64,000 bases of DNA from Globodera rostochiensis (taxonomy: Eukaryota; Nematoda; Chromadorea; Rhabditida; Heteroderidae), in assembly GCA_018350325.1 (NCBI GenBank), contig JAEVLN010000001.1, forward strand, positions 4,555,254 through 4,619,253, written 5' to 3'. The first letter of the stretch is position 1. Each line of letters starts with the position of its first letter. The notes below the pieces were generated by a model, which was given only the letters and a program-made list of their open reading frames with translations, was not told the DNA's origin and did no database searches. Position numbers and translations under genes: made by a program. Shown here piece by piece: positions 1 through 14,300 of the stretch.

Positions 1-1242
1 CCAGTGAGTGTTGGAGAGTATTCGGTGCCATTTTCTCCCACACACTCGCTGCCAAGAAAGGTGGAAGAGGGCGGGGAAAGGACGGCCACCCCCCCCCCCA
101 ATACAAAACTTGGCCACGGAGTACATAAGCCAATTTTCTCCTCCGCAGTCCCCGCCCTCTTTCGCTGTTACCGCCGCTTCTTCGCGGTTCACAATGCGCG
201 TGCGTCGTCCGTGCCTTGGCAAAGAGAGGGCCATTGGGCGAATGAATGCGTCGTCTGTCGGGAAAGAATTGGCGGGCGGCCGGGGGAGGGAATATTCACT
301 CTTCCCATTCAAATCCGCCACCCTCCGTGCGCCCCATGTAAGCATTAGCCTGCTTGTCCTGAGGCAGGCGAAATAGTGGGCCCCTGAGGGGTGGGGAGGG
401 GGGAGGCATAGAGCCAAGCGGGGGGGGGGGGGGGCATTGATTTTTGCAAATAGTAATTTTGCCCATTTTTCCATGAGTCTTTCGTTTCCCCCTCCCCCCT
501 CCCCAGTATCCCCCCCCCTCCCCTCCCCTCCCCCCCCCCAGTCCCCCTCCCCCAACACATCCCCCCCCCCCTCCCCCTCCCCCCCCCCCAGTATCCCCCC
601 CCCAACACATCCCCCCCCCCTCCCCCCCCCCCCAGTATCCCCCCCCCCCTCCCCCCCAGTATCCCCCCCCCTCCCCCCCCCCAGTATCCCCCCCCCTCCC
701 CTCCCCCCCCAGTTTCCCTCCCCCAACACATCCCCCCCCCCTCCCCCTCCCCCGACCCCCCCTGCCACCCCAATTCCCCTTTCCCCCAGTATCCCCTCCT
801 CTCCCCCCTCCCTCCCCCCTCCCTCCCTCCTCTCCCCCCCCTTCCCTATTAGGCCTCGATGTGATTTTCTTTCCTTTTCCCCTCATTTATGCCCTTTCCC
901 TCGCGCAAAAGTGCACATTCCAACACAAAAGAGCAAAGCGTCCTCCGTTTTTCACTTATCGGCTTTTTGATCATTTTTGGCAATTGACCGTTTGGGGCGA
1001 CAAGTAAATAATATAAATTTTATATTTTGTTATGTATCAGCTGATCTCATTCGCCGTTGCTTGTCCCTTTGTTACGCCCGCTTCTCCTCGGCTTCTCCTC
1101 CCGCCCCGCCCCCCGTTGCTTGTCTCAGTGTTAGTTGAATGCGGAAAGCTGCCGCCAGTGATCAGTTGATCAGCCCGCAGCAGAAGCAGGCCAAAGAGCA
1201 GAGGGACCGGCGGTCGGCCAAGGCCCAACAGAGGCCGCAAAA
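1..1242. other. C-rich low-complexity spacer upstream of pkc
   Basis: No gene is supported here. From about 485 to 850 the + strand is almost pure C/T, made of C runs of 7-13 separated by short words such as cagtat and caacacat. All long open frames over it are proline-rich or glycine-rich products of this composition. The last 200 bases before 1243 are of ordinary composition and could hold the promoter or 5' UTR of the kinase gene; no clear TATA box was recognised. Confidence 0.7.
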
Positions 1243-4705
<3,463 letters not shown>

Positions 4706-5337
4706 TACCCGACGACGGCGGAATGACTGACTGATCATCCGTCCATCACCTGCCAAATCCCAAAATGTACAAAAAGCCCACCAAATATTGTAAATATTCA
4801 ATTCCCGGCATGTGGGATAAACCTTAACTTCCATCTATTGATGGCACTGACGTTAAATTTCATTTCAAAATATCAAATTTTCACCAAAAGTTCGTAGTAA
4901 CTCATTTCGTAAAAATGTAAATTGCAACGGCAAATAATTAGAATTTCCCATTAAATGAATTACCGGAGCGATTAAAATACCGTTTTGAAAGTTTTAACCG
5001 TGGTTTGTGTCGTTAACCACAAAACGAGCATAAGTCCCCAGCTCAAACCCTTAGTGTCCATAGATTATGATTATTCAAATGCTTCATCCAAAAAAGCTAA
5101 TTAATTGATCATTTCAATTTATGCATCGATAAAAAAGTCAAACATTTTAAATATTACAAAACTGGAAGGGTTTTGTTTTAATGTGTTCTTATGGCGCAAA
5201 TAAATAAATGAATATTTTACGGAATTATGACATTTCTTTCATTGTCTATGGGAAGATCTTTTTTGTTAGTCAAACACAAAAAAAAGACAACAAAAATAAT
5301 CACAAAAATTATTTGAGCTTTTCGTTGTTTCGGTCTT
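4706..5337. other. AT-rich intergenic region
   Basis: Convergent spacer between the kinase and the PPP1R21-like gene. It presumably carries both 3' UTRs. It is AT-rich with no coding potential that I could recognise. Confidence 0.6.
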
Positions 5338-7787
5338 TTATTTGGAAGAGGTCGACGAAGAAAACCAATTCGACCGGGGCGCCTTCTCATTTTTCTTTGC
5401 CCCTAAACAAAAAGCCATGCCAATGTTTTTTTGCCTCCCATTTTTGCTTAAAATCTCTCCCAAAAAAACAAAAAATTCACTTTCGCCGTTTTCCACGCTC
5501 CGTTCCCCCGACTTTTGTTGGTGATTGGCCGCCTCCCCACAATTGAATAGCAATGTCCGGTCAGTTTGGGCCGTTATTTTGGATTGCTGCTGCTCCACCA
5601 AATGTTCGTGCAATTCTGTTACAAAAAGAAATTATAAATAAAAGGTCCCGAAACTTCGTAATTAAGTACCTCGAAATCTTGCTTCATAATTGATTTGCGT
5701 GGTCTCCAAACTGTCCTAAACGTCCAATTAAAAACAATGACAAAAATTTCAAATTATAATCACTAAATATAATTTCGGAGCCGGGAATGCCCAATAAATG
5801 GCCCACATTAAGTAAACGGCATTTGGTGGCCAGCTCGGAATTGTGCGATTCCAACGTCCCGATGTGCGTCTGATCACTAATGGCCTTCCTGAGCAGTTCC
5901 TCGCACTTAAAAACAGGCAATGGTAAAGAATTTGGGACCCGACGAAAATAAATGCATTTTGAAAAGTATGCATAGAACACGAATTTTTAACCCCGAATCC
6001 AAATTCAGAAAATTATTTGGTTTAATTGATTTTCTATAACAATTCGTTCAAAATGCATTTTTAAACTGTTTAACCAAAATTTGCAAAATAAAAAAAGTTT
6101 GTGGCACATTAAATGGAGGGCTTTTCCGTTAAGAAACATTCTGAGGAAAAGCCTAACGAAATGCGCGGCGTTCGATTTGCGAAGAGCGTAAACACCGGTA
6201 GCCTTTGGACAAGTGACTAACAGCTGACTTCATTCTTCGCAGCCCAACTAAGAGCATCGAACAGGAATCGAACCTGCGACTCACTCACAAAATGGCTTCC
6301 ATCTGAGCCATGCTGAACAACGGTACACCACCACAAAAAGTAATTGCTATTACACCAAAAAAAGGTTGTGTAATTGTCTCAGAATCGTCCCCCCCCCCGC
6401 CGCCAACACCCACCACCTCCTGTTTGTAATAAGTCGCCCGTCCGGTGGCGTGATGAAGAGATTTTCCGAGGGCGGACATTCTCTCAACGGAGTATTTCTC
6501 TGACAGCGGCGTGTCCCCGGAGTTGTCATTATGCTCGAACGACTCGGGCTCTGTCCGATCTCCAAAGCTCGACGAAAGCCCCGAATCCGATGGTTTTCCA
6601 CCACTAAAAGAAGTAATAATGGACGTTCCAACTCTCATGACTGATCGATCTCTGTCTTTGTACATTGTCCGATCGCCCGGCGACTGAGGGACGACAGAGA
6701 CAGCCATCAAATTGTGGGAAGAGCATAAAAGGCCATCGGCGGCCAAATCGTTCGTCTCCGTCAGAGGACTTTGGCCATTGGAGTCAAAATTCTGTTTGGC
6801 AATGGACGAAGGCGAATTCGCATCTTTTAGGGCTTCGTTTTCCTTCTCCAAATCATCAATTCGACGAATATATGCGGTCACAGTGTCGTCAAAACGCCTT
6901 TCAACGTCGAATAGCTTAACATATAAAGATTAGCATTTGCTGACTGACATAAGTAAAATCTTAGGGGATTTGATACCACCGATATAATTTTATTCGAAAA
7001 ACATCAAAAATTGTGTAATATGTCCAAACTCCAATTCCCCTCCCCCCCCCGACCTTTGAATGAAGTTCGCCGTTCTCCGCTATTTTCCTCTCGAGTTCCC
7101 CCTCGAGAACAGAGAGCGGATCGGAGGCGGTCGCCCCGCTCAACGCCTGTTGGTGCATTCGCGAACTTTCGGCCACCAGACGAAGGTTCGCCTCTTTGTG
7201 CTTCTGTTGGGGGAGGCCGTCACATTAAATCAAACAAACCCAAAAAAAACCCTCCCGTAACAATGGTAATCAAATTAAGTAAATTTGCCCACCTTTTTGC
7301 CCTTCGCCATGCCAAAGGTCGCCTGTTGGGCGTCCATACCTTCCTGGAGACTTTCCACCCGTTTCAGGAGTTGATCGTTGCGGAAGAGAAGAGAATCCCT
7401 TTCATTTTCAAGTCTGAAAAGGCCCGTCTCTTTCAGGGCGAGTTCCTTTCCCAAATCGGCCGATTTAGACTGCTCTGCCAACAGTGCGGTTTTAAGCACA
7501 GAGACCTGGTTCCGAACCTGAACCCTTCGAATAATTGGGAATACGCAACAAATTGGGTCTGGGGGGGGGGTGGAAGGGGACGGTCGAAGTACGAACTGGA
7601 CATGTTGAAAAATATTATTAAAAATAAAGAAAAAGCCAACTTTTCGTTCACCCAATTTTCAGTTTCACTATTCCCTTTGTTACTCTCAGATATTGCAAAT
7701 TGCATCGAAATTGGCCACCTTGACAAACTCAACAGCAAGTCTTTGGTATTTCACAGTTAAGTCAACGCCGCTAGAAATGCTCGACAT
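5338..7787 (-). CDS. ppp1r21: PPP1R21-like coiled-coil protein (shortened)
   Basis: Homologue of vertebrate PPP1R21 (KLRAQ protein), a subunit of the Rab5-binding FERRY complex on early endosomes. Seven exons, 5' to 3': 7787-7719, 7517-7293, 7203-7054, 6914-6417, 5905-5807, 5715-5670, 5615-5338, about 454 aa. The first three exons match the N-terminal KLRAQ coiled coil (LTVKYQRLAVEFVK, then VRNQVSVLKTALLAEQSKS, FRNDQLLKRVESLQ, and LERKIAENGELHSK). The fourth holds more coiled coil and a serine-rich linker. Exons 5-7 match the C-terminal coiled coil (TYYKQECEELLRKAISDQ, DSLETTQINYEARFRELHEH). The long helical middle of the roughly 780-residue vertebrate protein is absent, and the N and C coiled coils are joined by the linker. 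All junctions keep frame. The last ~90 residues after the coiled coil are not recognised. The gene lies 220 bp downstream of phf-10 on the same strand. Confidence 0.85.
6115..6325 (-). repeat. tRNA-derived SINE-like sequence in intron
   Basis: On the minus strand, about 6325 to 6250 reads as a degenerate tRNA: an A-box-like TGGCTCAGATGG (6310-6299), a perfect B-box GGTTCGATTCC (6274-6264) inside a 5-bp T-stem, and partly paired ends (AGCAT with ATGCT). A proper 7-bp acceptor and anticodon arm cannot be built. It lies in the 511-bp intron 5906-6416 of the PPP1R21-like gene, followed by unrelated sequence that may be the SINE body. The outer limit near 6115 is a guess. Confidence 0.4.
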
Positions 7788-8007
7788 CGGACAAAGCTGA
7801 AAATACACCTAATAACATTTGAGAACATAATATGCGCAATAACGAGGACAAATTAGCCAGTAGCATAAATAAAAATATAAATATTTTTCATTCGTTTATT
7901 TAATACAAAAACTTGAAAATATGAACAGACAGATAACAGAACAAATTCGCGGATCTCCTCGGACTTTTCCATTCCATCTGACGCTCTTTTCCCTCATTTG
8001 GGGAACC

Positions 8008-10686
8008 TTAAGCCTTACTAATCGGCCTTCCCCTCTTCCTCTTTTGGGGTTTTTCAAAATTTCGCTCAACAAATGCCTCTCGTGTTGAGCTTTTCAAGTC
8101 CAAGTACGGCATCCCTTGCCGCCATTCACCTGGTTTGGATTCCTTTACAGTGAGTACACTGAGATATCGTTTCCTCAATTGTTCGTCCATAGCTGAAAGT
8201 GCCTCAAATATTAGAAAATGGCATTTCAACAAAAGGAAGAAAAAGAAAAAATATTGATTGAAAAAGAATAATATGAACATTAACGAAAGTTGGTCGAATT
8301 GTTTTTGCAGGTCAGCAACCTTTGCACTCTGGACAGTGCCAAGTCCCATTCGGCGGCATTTCAAGTCCGATGCAAAACGTGTGATAACCGCGATCGCATG
8401 CGTCGCAGCACATCATCGCCGCCTGTATTAATAATACCAAGGCTGTTTAACTGATTTCATTTATTTATGGTTATTTTCACAACATTCTTTTTTTAAATAT
8501 AATCCAATTGTCGTCCGCAAATGTCGGCTAACCCATTGGACCCACCTCTTGGTCTGGCTGTTCACAAACTGAACATCGTTTGCACTCAATGCACAGCCAT
8601 TCATATTTCCGAATCACTTCGACCATATTCAATGGCATGTCAATGCACGAACTTAAATGTACAAAACGCCTTGGGCGAGGCCAGGAGTAAGGGCGTAGCC
8701 ATGGGATGGTGTGAGGGGGGGGGGGAGTGGCCGCCAACCCAAAAATAACGGATTTTAAAGAAATATGTCTTCTAAATTGTTCAAATTTTCCGAAAATCTT
8801 TTAAACTTTCAAAATTTCCCAAATCCAACCTTCCACCGGTCAAAATTTTTGAGTCGGCCCATTATCTAAAGCCCCAAGATCTGGCTAAGCCTTTGAAAAT
8901 GACTTGCGAAATTACGAGTGCATTTGCTGATGACAAGCGGAACAGCGGATGAGAAGGGCTTTGTGTGCTGGGCTTGGGTCTGCCAATTGGCAGACTGAGC
9001 AAATGTGTGGTTTCTGTTGACCTGCTGATTGTTGCACTCGTGACCTAGGCTCCGGTGCGTTTGTTTTGAGGATTGGCATTTTGGGTGAAGAATTTGCCCA
9101 AGAAATTGAAACCTAAAATTGTCCAAGGCTTATTGAACGGTTCGGAGCGGGCGGAGGGGAAGGGGGCAGGCAGTACGTACAACTTAACTTTCCGCCGTCA
9201 GATACCGACATTCTTGGTAGCTTAGCTGGAGGTGGTCCAATCTCTCGCTCTTTTTGCGGACTTTTTGGCGAAGCATTCTTTTCCGAGTCCAAAACCTAAG
9301 AAAATCGTAATAAAGCTAAAACTCGCATTTTCTTATTACCTCTTTCCGTTCATTACTATTTTTAGCCGCTTCCAATTCTTTTTCCGAGACGGAAATTGCT
9401 GGCGGAGAAGGGCCCCTTTTGGGCAGAAACAACTCGTCACTTTTAACCACAGAGCCAAACGGAAAAGAACGGAGCTGCGCAGGATCAAACCTTGAGGGAG
9501 ATAAAAGAAAGTTAAATAATTTGAGGTTAAAGGGTTAAATTAACGATTCAACACTGTCAATTACCCCTAACAATGTTTTTATACAATTAAAAAGTTTTCC
9601 TATTTAATCATTGAACAATGGCCGTTTATTAATATTCCAAAACAAACTTTCTGTAATGCGTCGTGTATTGCCCGGGCATCAAAAACACTGGGTATTTTGA
9701 AGGTTTCGAATGCTCAGCTGACAACCGCATCCATTTGTTGAGCGGAGAATGAATGACCTGCACAGTCTCAAAGACATTAACTTCCAAAAACAAAATACGA
9801 ACATTTGTGTTCATTTCCCAAAATTGTTGCCTTTCTGTTTTTCGTACAAATTGAAGCTCCGAATTGAATTCGCTTGCACTTTTGACGGCCTTTTGTCGAA
9901 GTTCGGCCATCTTCTTTGCGTCTAATTTTATCTGAAAGTCACTAGTGAAGAGTTTCTGAGCATTTGGAAATCATACAAACCATCTCCATTTCCTTCTGTT
10001 TCTCGAGAAGAAGCCGTTTTAAGCGTTCATTGCACACTTTTTGGTACTCAACGTATTTATTTGGGTATTCGGAAGACATCAGCTCGTGCACATCGGCCGA
10101 TTGCAAGGCCGTAAGATGGTGGGACGGCAGCGCAATGTTCACCTTCAATTCCCCCAACAAATAATCCCGTTCCACCGGCTCCACGGTTCTACGCGCCATT
10201 TCCGGATATTTGCGCTTGAATGAGTTAATGCCAAGCAGCTCCGAAATTTGCTCCTAAACAAATCTTTCAGCTCAAAAAAACGTTAAAATTTGCCTGCAAG
10301 AAAAATCGGACGCCGGTTTTCTGCGGCCATTCATATTCAACAACATCCGACGACTGAATGGGAATGTGTGTAACCTCCGGAGCCAAAAAAGCCCGGCTTG
10401 GGGTTTTGGACTTCGTCTTTGACGCAGTGTCACCTGAATCAATTTATTTAAGTAAGTAATAATCGTTCTGAGGTTATGCAATACTTTCTGATTGTGAAAT
10501 TGACAACAGAGAATCGGTCTCCGGCTGTTGCGAATCGTTCGTTTCCGACGGATGTTCGACGGTGAGTGACATATCTACGCTTTCACTCGGAATTGTAATT
10601 GCAATGCCAACTTCCGCTTCATCAAGAACAAAAGGAGGCGTCCCGTCTCCATTCTTTGTTGAGCTGCTTCTGCTAGCATCTTCCAT
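8008..10686 (-). CDS. phf-10: PHF10/SAYP-type PHD-finger protein (PBAF subunit)
   Basis: Chromatin protein related to PHF10 (BAF45A), a subunit of the PBAF class of SWI/SNF remodelers. Eleven exons give about 561 aa: 10686-10485, 10433-10294, 10253-9981, 9931-9803, 9757-9648, 9490-9340, 9295-9206, 9112-8916, 8651-8546, 8422-8320, 8192-8008. The SAY region is clear: VVEYEWPQKTGVRFFLQEQI, INSFKRKYPEMARR, then EFNSEL and SKYPVFLMPGQY. A charged linker precedes tandem PHD fingers. PHD1 starts HICSVCQLADP and ends in CIECKRC; PHD2 runs from CSVCEQPDQE through CCDACDRGYHTFC to WHCPEC. The tail is basic (KRKRGRP, an AT-hook-like motif). Start 10686 is the first ATG that leaves a short acidic N-terminus; an in-frame upstream codon at 10731 is possible. 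The 9206 exon end was chosen by frame over another GT nearby. Intron 10254-10293 is GC-AG and only 40 nt. Confidence 0.9.
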
Positions 10687-11379
10687 ATTGTCCTTCAATA
10701 TTGTTAACCAGCTTGGAATAGTTAGATACAATTGTTTTTTGTTGGGTCAATGTATAAAAACTTGGCTTACTAATTCCTCGTATTATATGAATATTTTCAA
10801 ATATTTAAAGGACGTTCGAGTAATCCTAATATATTCAAATAACACGCAAAGATATGGAGGTTTCCGGACGGTTTGATCAAAAGGGGGTTCGTCCAACGGG
10901 GTTTTGCGCGGAAGCAACTGCGAAGTTATAAACTCCGAACTGAAGTAATTGAGATTCGAGCGGTTTTGAATCGGTTGAAATTTTTGAAAAAAGGACTTTT
11001 CTAAGTAACACCAAAGTCGGATAGAATAACAGGGGAAGAGTTAGAGTATGGTGGAAAATGGCAGCCAAGTACCGCACACCCGGCTCCGTCATCGCATGCT
11101 CGCTGTTGGTGGGCCGCTACGCGGTCTTTCAAAAGATCTGCGATTTTGTTGATTATCAATTAAATATATATGATAAAATCGTTGTCGGAACATAAAATAA
11201 TAGCAAAATATTGCTGCATATTCGTTTCAAGCATGTTTGAAAGTTGAAAGCTTATATAGCTATGTGATTTTGTGCACAAATATATATATATATTGTTTTA
11301 TGATATACCAAAAATAAAAGTATCACATGAAACTTTTTGATAGGAAATTTATGGCCGTTGACACAATGGTCTGTTCGGG
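10687..11379. other. Intergenic region between rbg-2 and phf-10
   Basis: AT-rich spacer between two minus-strand genes. It should contain the RAB3GAP2 3' UTR and the phf-10 promoter or trans-splice site. No gene or repeat recognised. Confidence 0.55.
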
Positions 11380-14300
11380 TCATTTTCTGTTTTCCAACCA
11401 GTCGATAACGCTGCATACTTCATTGAATTCGCGCAAAAGCTGCTGACATTTCGAGAATTCCATAAGGTGATTTGCATCTCTCCTGCCTAATTGACTTCTT
11501 GAACCACTGCCAGCCCTTTCCGTAAGACAAGACCCCGCAAGCGCTACCATACGTCGCACCCGTTTTGATTCAATTTGATCAAAATTTGGCATATATTCGT
11601 CCGGCGCGTCTTTGATAAAGGCCATTGTGCTTAAACCAATGGAATTTTCGTTTACTTTCTCAGACAAATAAAACCTCGGCGAAGCAGTTGAGGCTTGACT
11701 AATTTTGTCATATAGCGCCGATTGACTTTTTTCGTTTGCCAACTTTATCCGACCAGCAATAATTGGAACGAGCTCGAGTGCCAGTTTTTGACGGTTTCCA
11801 AATAGTCCATCGCATTTGGCCTCTGCCTCTTCGTCTGCTCCACTGAGATAAAGCCGAGTGATTTCCTAAACACAATTCTTTTTGGGGTAACACCTGAACA
11901 TTTGCAATGACTCTCTCACGTTGACTTGAAGTGTTGTTACATCCAACGTCCATTCCCTCGTAAGCCGATCCACCACTCTCCGAAGTTCTCGACACCGTTC
12001 GTTGTCCTGTTGGGTTTCACTCTCCTTTTCGAGTGCCTCCATACACTGCTCCACAAAGCGCTGTCTCCGCATTTTTGTCCGATCGTCCACTCGTCCCATT
12101 GGAAGAAGCGGATGGGTATGAAAAGGGTTGAACAATGCGCGTTTGCCATTGGTGTCGAAAAGCGAACTGGGCTTTGAATAAGCGCTCGTTGTGAGGTTTA
12201 TCTGTTATCAATATTAAGCAAAGACACCATAAACCGTTTTACAAACAAATTAAATATTGGTTTTAACGTACAATTAGTAAAAACAACAATTCAATTCACA
12301 TTGAAACCCATTTTCCATTGTTGGCAAAAAGGTCGATTGTGAAAAGGACCTGAATTTCGATGACTGCAGCGAGGTGAACCATGTGCAAGGCCAAGTGATA
12401 ATTGACCGGTTTTTGATAATCGACCAGCTGGGTTAAAGTTTTTTCGCCTATGATTCCAGCCAGCTTTCTTCAAATTAAAAATTAATAAAAGAAAAATTTA
12501 AAATTTAACCTATCAGTAAGTGATAAGTGCTGCTTGAGTCTATGGTGGCCGACGAAGTTAGTAATCTCTGAGTCCTCTAGATGCAACGTCCCCGCCAACG
12601 GGCCATACGCTATGTCTTGCCTCGAGCAAAGATGGCAACACGACTCGGCGAGTATTTCGAGTAATTTCCGTATACAGCTCACATATTCTGGCTAAAAGAA
12701 TTAGATTGAATTCCAAAAATGATTTGCACCATTTTTGCGCTTTTTTCAATTTTCTAATCGTTGAAAAAATGCATTTACCAAATCTTTTTCCACAACCAGA
12801 ACATCCCTACGCAGTAAACGGTCTTTGCCCTTCAGTGGGGAAGTGCCACCGTCAGACCTTCCGGGTCCAGCCGAGCCCATTTGTTCTTCAATCAAAAGGA
12901 AACACTTCTCAAAGCTTGACGCAACGAAAGTTTCCCAAAGAAGTTGAGCTAAACCGTTCTGCAATTTCGGAGCCGTGTGAAGGAAATCGAGCAGATCGAT
13001 GGAACGCTAATTAGTGGGGAGGGGGGGGGGATTAGCGATACAGCGCACAGTCCGGTGTACAACCTTCAGTTTAGTGATCCGTCTCGACTCGTCCTTAAAC
13101 CAGGCACTGGCGCATTCCCAAACGCAGTCACAAAGTATCAATTCCATTCGTAAACTCTGCGGAAGCGTCTCTTTGCAAAGCAGCCGTAGAGTAAAGGAGA
13201 TTTTTGCGTCAAAACAATTCTGGTAGTCTTTGTTTTCATCTTGCCCGTCCGAAACTAAAACCGACACAATGTCCCGAGCAGAAAAGGAGGGAGGTCGATC
13301 CATCTGAGAGACCCAAAGGCCCAACTAAAAATGGGTTCATTAATTTTATCTCATTTCGATGCAAAATAAACAAAAAACATTACCTGCTCCCGATAGAATC
13401 CAACACCTTTTTGAATGAGTTTGGCAATACAAAAATTTGACGGTGACAAAAGCGACGTATTCGACACATCGACAGTTTGTTGGAAAAGCCATTGTAAGAG
13501 GTGAAAAACGCTTAGATGCAACGATGCAAGTGCCCAAAAATGTGGCAATTCGTCGCGCAATCCCGACTGAAGTTCCAACTCGTATTTGTCAAAAACAATA
13601 AAAAGGTCATCATCATCATCCCTGGGCAACTTCTGCACTGTAAATTGTATGAAATTACCATAAAGTTTATTCATTCTTCACCGTTTTCGCGATCAGTTTT
13701 CCGCTCATCGAGTGAAATGGACAATTGTTGACAGACATCCCCCATTTGGATAGCGACCATCAGAGCAGCTGGCACATTAGTGCTGAATATGAGTAAAGAT
13801 TCGCAAAATAAGTGCAAAAAATGCTTACGTTGCAATTACCATCTGTTCGATGGTTTTGAGCGTCTCATTAAAAGGCCCAGCCCAGTGACCGTTGTCAATG
13901 TCTTGGATGATCAGGTTGAAAACGCCACGTATTAGCACAGCAAATTGAATTGAAAAGCCCTCCAAACCAAAATTACATTGTGGATCAAGCCAAAAAGCGC
14001 AAAGAATTGTGATGAGAAAGTTCTTAAGAAGAAAAAAAGCCGTCTTTTCCCCCAATGAATGGACAACAACAACAACCTTACTCAGACGAAACTTCGACGT
14101 TAGACTTCGCAAGAATGACTCAAGGTCCAGAGAACAATTCAGAAGGAATGGCGCAAAAATTGTGGCACCCAATTTGGCCAAAAGAGTCGTTGAAACACTC
14201 GGCATATTTTTATCATCGGCAGGAGACAAAGTTGACTCCATTTGAACACCGCTGTCAAAATTCTGATACAAATTCAAATTGAAAAAGTTGAGAAAATCGT

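Noticed and set aside
296..970. Long glycine-rich (minus) and proline-rich (plus) frames
   Set aside because: They are direct products of the C tract; all frames are open and no splice or family signal is present.
6250..6325. A functional tRNA gene on the minus strand
   Set aside because: The B-box is good but no 7-bp acceptor stem or anticodon arm can be formed; called SINE-like instead.
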